A stretch of 64,000 nt of DNA from assembly GCF_029892515.1 (NCBI RefSeq), contig NZ_JARXVF010000003.1, positions 496,001 to 560,000 of the forward strand, written 5' to 3'. The stretch comes from Pseudaminobacter soli (ex Li et al. 2025). GTDB lineage: Bacteria > Pseudomonadota > Alphaproteobacteria > Rhizobiales > Rhizobiaceae. Positions 36,290 to 44,101 of the stretch are shown one piece after another; within the stretch, counting starts at the first letter, position 1; every line of letters begins with the position of its first letter. Below the pieces are notes generated by a model that made no database searches, was not told the DNA's origin, and worked only from the letters and a program-made list of their open reading frames with translations. Made by a program: the position numbers and the translations under genes.

Positions 36290-37342
36290 ATGCTGCAAGA
36301 GCGCATCGAAGGGCGGTGGCTTGATTGCTTCCGCCGCGTCTTCAGGCTGAACGGAATCGGCCAGGGCACCAAGGTCGCCATCCTGTCGGAGACGCAATCG
36401 CGGCCGGTGCTGGTGCATCTGTCGGACCTGGCGCTGCACGATCTCGGCGCTGAATATTGCATGATCCAGATGCCGACGCCGCGCCAGACCGCGCCCGTGC
36501 CGGTGAAGTCGACCGGCACCTCATGGGCTATCCAGCATAACCGCGCCGTGATCGAAGCGCTGAAGCGCGTCGAAGTCATCGTCGACTGCACGGTCGAGGG
36601 GCTGATCCACGCGCCCGAATGGCCGGAGATCGAGGAGGCGGGCAATACGCGCCTTCTGGTGGTTTGCAACGAGCATCCGGAAATCCTCGAGCGCACCGAA
36701 CCGACGGCCGAACTCGGCCCGAAGATTGCGCTCGGCGTCCAGATGCTGCGCGAGGCGAGCGAAATGCGCGTCACCTCCGCTGCCGGCACCGATCTCATCA
36801 TCGACCTGCGCGGCGCGCCCTGCGGCGGCACGCCCGGTTTTGGCACCCAGCCCGGCGCGGTGGCGCACTGGCCGGGCGGGCTGTGCCTCGCTTTCCCCGG
36901 GCAGAACAGCGTGAACGGCCGCATCGTCATGGATGTCGGCGACATGAACCTGACGTTCAAGTCCACGCTCACCAGCCGCATCGACTTCACTGTCGAGAAT
37001 GATTTCGTCACCGCCATCAAGGGCGACGGCATCGATGCCATCCATTTCCGCGAATACATGGAAGCCTGGGACGACCGCAACACCTACGGCATGAGCCATG
37101 TCGGCTGGGGCATGCACCCCCGCGCTCGGTGGGTGTCGGCCGCGATGTACGACAAGCGCGACATGCAGGCGGTCGAGTTCCGCGCGCTGGCGGGCTCCTT
37201 CCTGTGGTCCACGGGTGCTAACCAATATGCCGGGCGCTACACGCTCGGCCATTTCGACCTGCCGATGCGCAACTGCACCATCGCGCTGGACAATAAGATC
37301 GTCGTCAAGAACGGCGTCCTGCAAGGGGAGCTGGCGCTCTGA
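36290..37342 (+). CDS. NicX-like Fe(II) dioxygenase (2,5-dihydroxypyridine dioxygenase/M29 fold)
   Basis: A 350-residue protein, the length of NicX from Pseudomonas, which opens the ring of 2,5-dihydroxypyridine in nicotinate degradation. NicX uses a His, and a His-x-Asp pair, as iron ligands. Corresponding residues are visible here: His270 in GMSHVGWGMHP, and His321 with Asp323 in LGHFDLP. The ACGTP-type loop is GAPCGGTPGFG at about 175-185. Related proteins are often labelled leucyl aminopeptidase M29. The ATG at 36290 is chosen because GGGAGGAGGG lies just before it. First gene of the operon. The fold and ligands are good evidence; the substrate is not established. Confidence 0.7.
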   Translation: MLQERIEGRWLDCFRRVFRLNGIGQGTKVAILSETQSRPVLVHLSDLALHDLGAEYCMIQMPTPRQTAPVPVKSTGTSWAIQHNRAVIEALKRVEVIVDCTVEGLIHAPEWPEIEEAGNTRLLVVCNEHPEILERTEPTAELGPKIALGVQMLREASEMRVTSAAGTDLIIDLRGAPCGGTPGFGTQPGAVAHWPGGLCLAFPGQNSVNGRIVMDVGDMNLTFKSTLTSRIDFTVENDFVTAIKGDGIDAIHFREYMEAWDDRNTYGMSHVGWGMHPRARWVSAAMYDKRDMQAVEFRALAGSFLWSTGANQYAGRYTLGHFDLPMRNCTIALDNKIVVKNGVLQGELAL

Positions 37343-37361
37343 CGCCTTCGGAGAAATAAGC

Positions 37362-38675
37362 ATGAGCGAAATTGCCGATTACTACGACCTGTCCCGCATC
37401 CGCCCGGAGGTCCAGAACGTCCTCAACCGGGTCAACGAACTGGGTCGCGAGCGGTTTGCCGGCCGCGCCAAGGCCGTCGACGACGATGCCTCCTTCCCGG
37501 TCGACAACTACAAGGACCTCGCGGACGAGGGCTTCCTGGGCCTCTGCATCCCCGAGGAGTTCGGCGGCTGGGGCTTTTCGATGGGCGAATACGCCATGGT
37601 CGGCGCCGAGATCGGCAAATATTGCGGCGCCACCGCGCTGACCTTCAACATGCACAACTCATCCATGGCCTGGTCGCGCTTCATGTTCGACATGCCGAAC
37701 CTGACGCCGGAGGAGAAGGCCACCTTTGCCCCGCTGCGCGAGCGCCAGTTCCGCCGCGCCGTCGCCAAGAAGGCGATCTTCTCGCAGCCGATATCCGAAG
37801 GAGGCCAGAACTGGACCTCCAAGCCCAACCAGACCCAGTGCCGCAAGGTCGAGGGCGGCTGGAAGATCAACGGTTTTAAGAAGTTCGCTTCGCTGGCGGG
37901 CTACTGCGACTACTACACCATCGTCTGTACCGAGGTGTTCGAAGGCCAGGAGCCGCGCCACGAGGACACGATGCTGTTTGTCGTCCACAAGGACGCGCCG
38001 GGCCTCAGCGTGAAGGGCGAGTGGGATCCGCTCGGCATGCGCGGCACCAACAGCCGCGACCTGATCCTGAAGGATGTTTTCGTCAGCGCCGACGACCTTC
38101 TGATGCCGCGCGGCATTTTCAACAAGACGCTGCCCAACTGGCCGCACATGATGATCACACTCTCGCCGACCTATATGGGCGTGGCGCAGGGCGCCTATGA
38201 CTTCATGGTCGATTACCTCAGGGGCAAGATCCCCGGCCAGCCGCCGATCGACCGCCGCATGTACGCCACCAAGCGCATCGCGGTCGGCAAGATGTATGCG
38301 CGTCTCGCCAACATGCGCGCGCTCTGGTGGCAGGCGTTCGGCGAGGCCAAGGGTTTCCCCACCAAGGCAGAGGTGCTGCGCATGTATGCCGCGCAGTACA
38401 ATGTCATGGAAGGTGCGGCCGAGATGACCTCGATGGCGATCCGCACCTGCGGCGGCCAGTCGATGCTGCGCTCGCTGCCGCTGGAGCGCATGTACCGCGA
38501 CAGCCGCTGCGGCGCGCTGATGCTGCCCTTCACCTCGGAGATCATGGAGGACTATCTCGGCGTGCTCGCCCTCTACGAGATGGACGAGCTCGACCACGCG
38601 CCCGGCGACGAGGGCGGCGCCCGCAACTCGCTGTGGCGGGGCGACACCGGCAGCGGCGCTCGCGCGGTTCGGTAA
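37362..38675 (+). CDS. Acyl-CoA-dehydrogenase-fold flavoenzyme
   Basis: A 437-residue protein: N-terminal helical domain with DEGFLGLCIPEEFGGWGFSM, a beta domain with the FAD contact FSQPISEGGQNW and KINGFKKFASLAGYCDYY, DPLGMRGTNSRDLILKDVFV, and a C-terminal helical domain. The family covers acyl-CoA dehydrogenases and also flavin-dependent monooxygenases (HpaB, HsaA and DszC type). The C-terminal stretch (CGALMLPFTSEIMEDYLG) lacks the usual EGT segment of acyl-CoA dehydrogenases. A flavin reductase gene in the same operon makes a two-component monooxygenase possible. GGAG lies upstream of the ATG at 37362. It is 19 bases after the nicX-like gene. Confidence 0.75.
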   Translation: MSEIADYYDLSRIRPEVQNVLNRVNELGRERFAGRAKAVDDDASFPVDNYKDLADEGFLGLCIPEEFGGWGFSMGEYAMVGAEIGKYCGATALTFNMHNSSMAWSRFMFDMPNLTPEEKATFAPLRERQFRRAVAKKAIFSQPISEGGQNWTSKPNQTQCRKVEGGWKINGFKKFASLAGYCDYYTIVCTEVFEGQEPRHEDTMLFVVHKDAPGLSVKGEWDPLGMRGTNSRDLILKDVFVSADDLLMPRGIFNKTLPNWPHMMITLSPTYMGVAQGAYDFMVDYLRGKIPGQPPIDRRMYATKRIAVGKMYARLANMRALWWQAFGEAKGFPTKAEVLRMYAAQYNVMEGAAEMTSMAIRTCGGQSMLRSLPLERMYRDSRCGALMLPFTSEIMEDYLGVLALYEMDELDHAPGDEGGARNSLWRGDTGSGARAVR

Positions 38676-38680
38676 CCTCC

Positions 38681-39973
38681 ATGCCGCGCGACCAAATCCA
38701 GGTCATCGGTCATTGCCCGGCCTCTCCCGAGGCGGTCTGGGCAATTGCCGGCGATTTTTGCGGGCACTGGCACCCGGGCATCGCCACCATTCGCGCCGAG
38801 CGCGATGCGCGTGGAGCGTTGATCCGCGCCTTCACCACCCATGGTGAAGACACGCTTTACCGCGAGCAGCTCACCTGGTTCAGCGACAGCGACCGGTCGC
38901 TTGGCTACACTCATCTAGAAGGGATTGCAGGCGTCGAGAGCTACGACGCCCGAATGACCGTCTCCGCTGCCGAGGACGGTGGCAGCGTCATTGATTGGAT
39001 TGCCACCGTGGAGGCGCCGGACGCGGTGCGAGCGGCGGCAGTCTGCGCGGGTACAAAACCGATCTTCGAGGCGGGCATCGCGGCGCTTGCGGAGCGTGCG
39101 CAACGAGGTATCGCGGCATTCGAGGACAGAATGCCCACGCCGGTGGCGACGGAGGATTTCAGCTTCGGCGAGCTGCCGAGGCTGGCTCTTTCAGTGACGC
39201 CGGCGAAGGAAGGCCCGCTCTGCTTGTTCCTGCACGGCATTGGCGGGGCGCGCTGGAACTGGCTGCCGCAAGTAGCTGCCGCCGGCAATGTGATGCGTGC
39301 CGCCGCGCTCGACCTGCGAGGATATGGCGACAGCACCCTAGGGCTGCAGCAATCCACAATCGATGACTATTGCGCCGACATATTAAGCATCCGCGAGGAG
39401 CTCGGCGCAGACCGGCTGGTTCTGGTGGGCCTGTCTTACGGATCCTGGATCGCCACCTCGTTTGCCATGCGGCATCCCGAGCTGCTGGCGGGGCTGGTGC
39501 TGTCCGGCGGCTGCACCGGCATGTCCGAGGCGGGACCAGAAGAGCGCGAAGCCTTCCGCGTCAGCCGCCAGGTGCCGCTCGATGCGGGCCAGACACCGGC
39601 AGATTTTGCGCCGGCGGTGGTGAAGGTACTGGCGGGGCCGAATGCCTCGGACGAGGTGAAGGCGCAGCTCTTTGACTCGATGGCCGCGATCCCGGCACAA
39701 ACCTATCGCGATGCTTTGGTGTGCTTCACCAACCCGCCGGAGAAGTTCGACTTTTCGCGCCTGACCATGCCCGTGCTGATGATGACCGGCGAACATGATC
39801 GGCTGGCCTCGCCGGCCGAAATCCGGGGCGTCGCGGGTCGCATTTTGGCCCAGGCGCCGATGGCCGACATTCGCTACGAGACCATCGCGGACGCGGGCCA
39901 TCTCTGCAATGTCGAGCAGCCCGAAGCCTATAGCCGCGTCCTTCTCGACTTCCTGGGAAAGCTTCCGAAATGA
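38681..39973 (+). CDS. SRPBCC domain fused to an alpha/beta-hydrolase
   Basis: A 430-residue fusion. Residues 1-145 read as an SRPBCC/polyketide-cyclase-like domain (HCPASPEAVWAIAGDFCGHW, then a VIDWIATVEAP-type strand). Residues about 160-430 are an alpha/beta-hydrolase with nucleophile Ser252 in GLSYGSW, Asp373 in GEHDR and His407 in DAGHLCNVE, plus LFLHGIGGARWNW as the oxyanion segment. N-formylmaleamate deformylase NicD, which follows NicX in nicotinate degradation, is also an alpha/beta-hydrolase, but is not fused. The ATG at 38681 is 5 bases past the previous stop; a longer frame from 38327 is a shadow of the upstream gene. Confidence 0.8.
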   Translation: MPRDQIQVIGHCPASPEAVWAIAGDFCGHWHPGIATIRAERDARGALIRAFTTHGEDTLYREQLTWFSDSDRSLGYTHLEGIAGVESYDARMTVSAAEDGGSVIDWIATVEAPDAVRAAAVCAGTKPIFEAGIAALAERAQRGIAAFEDRMPTPVATEDFSFGELPRLALSVTPAKEGPLCLFLHGIGGARWNWLPQVAAAGNVMRAAALDLRGYGDSTLGLQQSTIDDYCADILSIREELGADRLVLVGLSYGSWIATSFAMRHPELLAGLVLSGGCTGMSEAGPEEREAFRVSRQVPLDAGQTPADFAPAVVKVLAGPNASDEVKAQLFDSMAAIPAQTYRDALVCFTNPPEKFDFSRLTMPVLMMTGEHDRLASPAEIRGVAGRILAQAPMADIRYETIADAGHLCNVEQPEAYSRVLLDFLGKLPK

Positions 39974-40659
39974 CCGCTCTTCCGCGCCGCCAGCAAAACC
40001 GAATTGACCGCGAGCGGCGTATTCTGGAGGCTGCGCTGAAGGTCTTTTCCGAGACCGGCTATTCCGGCGCGACGATGGATGCCGTCGCCATCGAGGCGGG
40101 CCTGTCGAAGCCGACGCTCTACCAGTATTTCGCCTCCAAGGACGCGCTCTTCTCGGGCATGATGCTGGGCGAGCGCGACCAGATGCTGGAATTCTTCCTG
40201 CATCCTTCCGGCAAGGGCATCGTGGCCGACCTCCACGGCTTTGCCTGGGACTATGCCGACACGGTGATGCGCCCCGATCTTTTGTCGCTTGCGCGCCTGA
40301 TCATCGGCGAGGTGCAACGTTTCCCCGAGATCGGCCGCGCCTATCAGGAGTCCGGTCCCGACCGCCTTCTGCGCGGGATCATGGACTATTTGGAAGGTCG
40401 CAGGGCCGCGGTGCAGCTTGCCTTCGAGGACGCGGAGCTTGCCGCGCAGGACCTTTGGGGCCTGATCCTTTCGGCACCGCGAACCCAGGCCCTTTACATG
40501 CCTGACCACCTCCCAAGCCGCGCGGAGGTGGCGCGATATCTGAACAACGGTTTGCGGGTTTTCCTAAAGGCCTATTCGACCCGGCCGGCGGAAGACCTCG
40601 CCGCATTAGAGGCGCTCATAAACGCCCATTCCCTTCAGCAGGTGGAACATGACGATTGA
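39970..40659 (+). CDS. TetR/AcrR-family regulator inside the catabolic operon
   Basis: A 229-residue regulator. The N-terminal HTH has ILEAALKVFSETGYSGATMD followed by LSKPTLYQYFASKDALF, the TetR signature. The C-terminal ligand-binding region (AetR_C-like, with FLKAYSTRPAEDL at the end) is unassigned. Its ATG overlaps the hydrolase stop by four bases and its own end overlaps the next gene by 11 bases, so it is translated with the enzymes. It would respond to an intermediate, or to the substrate, in addition to the divergent GntR regulator. Confidence 0.9.
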   Translation: MTALPRRQQNRIDRERRILEAALKVFSETGYSGATMDAVAIEAGLSKPTLYQYFASKDALFSGMMLGERDQMLEFFLHPSGKGIVADLHGFAWDYADTVMRPDLLSLARLIIGEVQRFPEIGRAYQESGPDRLLRGIMDYLEGRRAAVQLAFEDAELAAQDLWGLILSAPRTQALYMPDHLPSRAEVARYLNNGLRVFLKAYSTRPAEDLAALEALINAHSLQQVEHDD

Positions 40660-41989
40660 AGACTTCCTGGCCGACCCGGCCAGCCGATTTGCCACGGTCG
40701 CGATGACCGACACCAACGGGCTGCTGCGCGGCCAGATGGTTTCAGCCGGCAGCCTGAAGGGGATCGCGAAAAGCGGCATGGGCATGTCGCCGGTGACGCT
40801 GGCGCTCGACCCCACCGACGTGGTGCAGGTGATCCCCGGCGTCTCCGACGGAACCTCGGATTTCCATGACGACCCGCTGGTCATCGACCCTGCCACCGTT
40901 CGTCGCCTGCCTTGGTCGAAGCCCGGGCACGACCTCTTGGTGCTTTCCAACTATTCCGGCGGCACGGCCGAACTCTGCCCGCGCTCCATGCTCAAGCGCG
41001 TGCTCGACCGCGTGGCCAAGGCTGGATACCTCCCGCGTTACGGCATGGAACTCGAATACACGCTGTTTGACGAGACGCCGGAGAGCGCGCGCGCCAAGGG
41101 CTATCGCAACCTCAAGACCGCGACCCAGCACAACAGCCACGACCTGGTGCTCTACCAGGTCGAGCAGACCGAATGGTACGAAGCGGTCGCCGCAATGTGC
41201 GTGCCGCTGCGCATCGACCTTGCCAAGATGCATGAGGAGATCGGCGGCGGCTTCCTCGAAGCCTGCATCGCGGCCGGGGAGGGACTGGAGCCTGCCGACC
41301 AGCTGGTGCTCCTGAAAAACTTCCTGCGCGCGCTGGCGCAGAGGCAGGGCAAGTGCGTCACCTTCATGCCGCGCTGGACCGAAGCGGCAGACAGCCAGTC
41401 GATCCACGTCCATGTCTCGCTGAAGGACCGCGAGGGCAGGTCGGTCTTCCACGATCCGTCGCAGAAGAATGGCGTGTCGCAGACCTTCCGCCACTTCATC
41501 GGTGGCCTGCAGACCTATGTCGGCGAACTGACGCTTCTCTTTCAGCCGACGGTCAATTCCTACCGTCGCTTTGCGCCGGGCACTTTTGCGCCTCCCGGCC
41601 TGACCTGGGGTTTCGAGAACCGCACGACCTGCTTCCGCATCGTGGGCCATGACGCCGGCTCGCTGCGCGTCGAGAACCGGCTGCCGGGCGCCGACACTAA
41701 CCCGTATCTGACGGTCGCCGCCACGGTGGCGGCAGGCATTGCCGGCATTCTCGAGCAGATCGAGCCCGAGCCGGAGACCATCGGCAACGGATACACGCAA
41801 GAAGCGCCGCGGGATTTCGCACGCTCCATGCCCGAAGCGATCGACCGGCTGCGTCAGTCGGAGTTCGCCAAAGACTGGTTCGGACCGCGCTTCGTCGAGG
41901 CCTTCACCTCGACCCGCGAAAGCCAGCACAACGAATTTCGCCGCAAGGTTCCCGACGTGGAACTGGAACGCTTCTTCGATCTGGGGTGA
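40649..41989 (+). CDS. Glutamine synthetase-like gamma-glutamyl ligase (PuuA/IpuC/AtdA1-like)
   Basis: A 446-residue protein of the glutamine synthetase fold, N-domain 1-100 and catalytic domain beyond. The ATP/metal motifs are visible: GMELEYTLFDE, SQSIHVHVSLKD, NSYRRFAPGTFAPP and RVENRLPGADTNPYL. It is shorter than housekeeping GlnA and lacks the usual adenylylation loop sequence. Family members of this class ligate glutamate to amines (putrescine, isopropylamine, aniline) as an activation step. Location with an APC permease and oxidative enzymes supports a catabolic role, not nitrogen assimilation. Overlaps the tetR gene by 11 bases. Confidence 0.83.
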   Translation: MTIEDFLADPASRFATVAMTDTNGLLRGQMVSAGSLKGIAKSGMGMSPVTLALDPTDVVQVIPGVSDGTSDFHDDPLVIDPATVRRLPWSKPGHDLLVLSNYSGGTAELCPRSMLKRVLDRVAKAGYLPRYGMELEYTLFDETPESARAKGYRNLKTATQHNSHDLVLYQVEQTEWYEAVAAMCVPLRIDLAKMHEEIGGGFLEACIAAGEGLEPADQLVLLKNFLRALAQRQGKCVTFMPRWTEAADSQSIHVHVSLKDREGRSVFHDPSQKNGVSQTFRHFIGGLQTYVGELTLLFQPTVNSYRRFAPGTFAPPGLTWGFENRTTCFRIVGHDAGSLRVENRLPGADTNPYLTVAATVAAGIAGILEQIEPEPETIGNGYTQEAPRDFARSMPEAIDRLRQSEFAKDWFGPRFVEAFTSTRESQHNEFRRKVPDVELERFFDLG

Positions 41990-41992
41990 ACC

Positions 41993-42511
41993 ATGATGGA
42001 CGCAGACCTGCGTGCACTCTTTGTGGAGGGCATGAGCCGCGCCGCCACCTTCGTTGCGGTCGCCACGACCGATGGCGAGGGCGGCCGCTACGGGGTGACG
42101 ATCAGCTCGCTCACCTCGGTTTCGGCCGATGGTGACCAGCCCTCGCTTCTGGCCTGCATCCACCATCTCAGCCCGGCAGCACCGGCCATCCTGAAGAACC
42201 GGGCGTTCTGCGCCAACCTTCTGCAGGAGGATCAGCAAGACGTATCGGACCTTTTTGCCGGCCGTATCGGGGCTGGCGAGCACGGAGCCCGTTTCGACCA
42301 GGCGGCATGGGTGCCCAGCCCGCTGGGCCAGCCGATGATCGACGGGGCGACGGCGGTGTTCGAGTGCCGCGTGGCCACGTCGCTTTTGTGGGAGACCCAT
42401 CACATCATCGTCGGATGTGTCACGTCGGTCCGGCTTTCCGAAAGTCCTGCGGCGCTGCTTTACGGCCAGCGCGCCTATCGCCGGGCGGTCCAACTGCCCG
42501 CTGGCAACTGA
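41993..42511 (+). CDS. Flavin reductase-like FMN-binding protein
   Basis: A 172-residue protein of the flavin reductase family (HpaC/NtaB type) starting MMDADLRALFVEGMSRAATF. FMN-binding segments are VTISSLTSVSADGDQPSLLAC and a downstream HHLSPAAPAIL; the C-terminal end carries a TSLLWETHHIIVGCV strand. It would reduce FMN or FAD with NAD(P)H and hand it to an oxygenase, the natural partner being the acyl-CoA-dehydrogenase-fold protein encoded four genes upstream. It starts three bases after the glutamyl ligase gene. Confidence 0.85.
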   Translation: MMDADLRALFVEGMSRAATFVAVATTDGEGGRYGVTISSLTSVSADGDQPSLLACIHHLSPAAPAILKNRAFCANLLQEDQQDVSDLFAGRIGAGEHGARFDQAAWVPSPLGQPMIDGATAVFECRVATSLLWETHHIIVGCVTSVRLSESPAALLYGQRAYRRAVQLPAGN

Positions 42512-42593
42512 GGAGACCGGATCACAAAGCCTGATCACCGGCAGTCGGCGGCAAGACCGGCGCCAAATATTCAAAGAGAGAGGAACGAAAACT

Positions 42594-44048
42594 ATGACAG
42601 ATATAGCGGGAGTAGGAGCGGGGGTAGGTACAAACCAGCTCCGCAAGAATTCGCTCGGCCTGATCGCCGTGACATTCATGGTGATCTCGGCCGCAGCGCC
42701 ACTGACGGGCGTGGCGGGCGCGATGCCGCTGGCCTTCATGCTGGGTAATGGGGCGGGTATTCCGGCCACCTTCATTTTCGTGACCCTCGTCATGCTGGCC
42801 TTTGCGGTCGGCTACGTGGCGATGTCGCGGCACGTCACCAATGCGGGCGCGTTCTACGCCTATGCCGCGCGCGGCCTGGGCGGCCGCACGGCCGGCGCGG
42901 TGGCCGTGGTGGCGCTGGTCGCCTACAACGCCATGCAGTTCGGCCTGATCGGCCTTTTCGGCGGCATTGCGTCCGGCGTCTTTGCTGATTTTGGCCTGAC
43001 GCTGCCCTGGTGGGCATGGAGCTTGATGGCCATCGCCCTGGTCGGCTTCCTCGGCTACCGGCAGGTGGACCTATCGGCCAAGGTGCTCGTCTTCGTGGTG
43101 GCGCTGGAATATGTGGTCGTGCTGATCGTCGACTTCGCCATTCTCGGCAAGGGCGGGGCCAGCGGCCTGTCGTTCAATCTCTTCGACACGAACGCCATCT
43201 TCTCGGGCTCGCTGACGGCGGCAATTCTCTTCTGCCTGGGCTGCTTCATCGGCTTCGAGGCGACGACCATCTATGCCGAAGAGGCGCGTGAGCCGGAAAA
43301 GACCATTCCGCGCGCCACCTATCTCTCGGTGCTGATGATCGGCATCTTCTTCGTCTTCACCACCTGGCTGATGATCGTGGGCGTGGGCGCCGACAAGCTG
43401 GTGCCGACGATTCAGGGCTTGCCCGACCCGTCGAACTTCTTCTTCGACCTCGCCGGCGAGTATGTCGGCGGCCCGGTGCCGGCGATCGCGGGCATCCTTC
43501 TGGTGTCCAGCCTGTTCGCGGCTCTTTCGGCCTTTCACAATTACATCGCGCGCTACAGCTATGTTGCCGGCCGCGAAGGGCTGCTGCCCGCCGCCTTCGG
43601 CCGCACGCATGACGCGCACCAAAGCCCGCATATCGGCTCCGTGGTCCAGACCATCGGCGCGCTCATCGTTCTCGCCTTCTTCGCTGGGCTCGGCCTCGAT
43701 CCGGTGCTGAACATGTTCACCTGGATCAGCCAGGTCGGCACGCTGGGCGTGCTCGGCATGATGACCGTCACCTCGGTTTCGGTGATCGTCTTCTTCCGCC
43801 GGAACGGGATTGCGGGTTCCCCGCTGCCGACGCTGATCCTGCCCCTGGTTTCAGGAGTGATCATGGCGGCGCTGTTTGTTTACATCTTCCTGCACTTCGG
43901 CGATCTGACCGGCACCACCGGCGGCGCGCTCGGCATCGTCCTGCCCGCATTGATCCCGGCTGCGGCCGTGGTCGGCTATCTGCTGGCACGGCGGCTGGAA
44001 AGGACAAACCCGGCGCGCTTCGCTCGCATGGGCCATAACCACATCTGA
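42594..44048 (+). CDS. APC-family amino acid/amine permease
   Basis: A 484-residue permease with about twelve membrane helices. The N-terminus carries LGLIAVTFMVISAAAPLTGV, the helix 1 unwound segment of APC transporters, and the conserved GFEATTIYAEEAREPEKTIP lies in mid-protein. APC permeases take up amino acids, polyamines or other amines by proton symport. GAGAGAGGA is correctly placed ahead of the ATG at 42594. It is the last gene of the catabolic operon, 82 bases after the flavin reductase, and is followed by a strong terminator. Confidence 0.88.
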   Translation: MTDIAGVGAGVGTNQLRKNSLGLIAVTFMVISAAAPLTGVAGAMPLAFMLGNGAGIPATFIFVTLVMLAFAVGYVAMSRHVTNAGAFYAYAARGLGGRTAGAVAVVALVAYNAMQFGLIGLFGGIASGVFADFGLTLPWWAWSLMAIALVGFLGYRQVDLSAKVLVFVVALEYVVVLIVDFAILGKGGASGLSFNLFDTNAIFSGSLTAAILFCLGCFIGFEATTIYAEEAREPEKTIPRATYLSVLMIGIFFVFTTWLMIVGVGADKLVPTIQGLPDPSNFFFDLAGEYVGGPVPAIAGILLVSSLFAALSAFHNYIARYSYVAGREGLLPAAFGRTHDAHQSPHIGSVVQTIGALIVLAFFAGLGLDPVLNMFTWISQVGTLGVLGMMTVTSVSVIVFFRRNGIAGSPLPTLILPLVSGVIMAALFVYIFLHFGDLTGTTGGALGIVLPALIPAAAVVGYLLARRLERTNPARFARMGHNHI

Positions 44049-44065
44049 TCTGCTGCACTATTGCC

Positions 44066-44101
44066 AAAACCCGGCGTGGAATTTTCCGCGCCGGGTTTTT
44101 T
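44066..44101. terminator. Bidirectional terminator between the catabolic operon and the efflux operon
   Basis: AAAACCCGGCGTGGA, TTTT, CCGCGCCGGGTTTTTT. It lies 18 bases after the permease stop and overlaps the stop codon of the convergent efflux gene. Confidence 0.9.

Noticed and set aside
36290-37342. Leucyl aminopeptidase (M29) as the name for the first operon gene
   Set aside because: The His, His-x-Asp arrangement, the length of 350 residues and the operon fit the NicX branch better; the peptidase name is probably inherited annotation. It remains the main alternative.
38327-38680. Longer N-terminus for the SRPBCC-hydrolase fusion
   Set aside because: The extra codons lie within the upstream flavoenzyme gene in another frame and read as Arg/Ala/Gly-rich noise; the ATG at 38681 fits the SRPBCC start.
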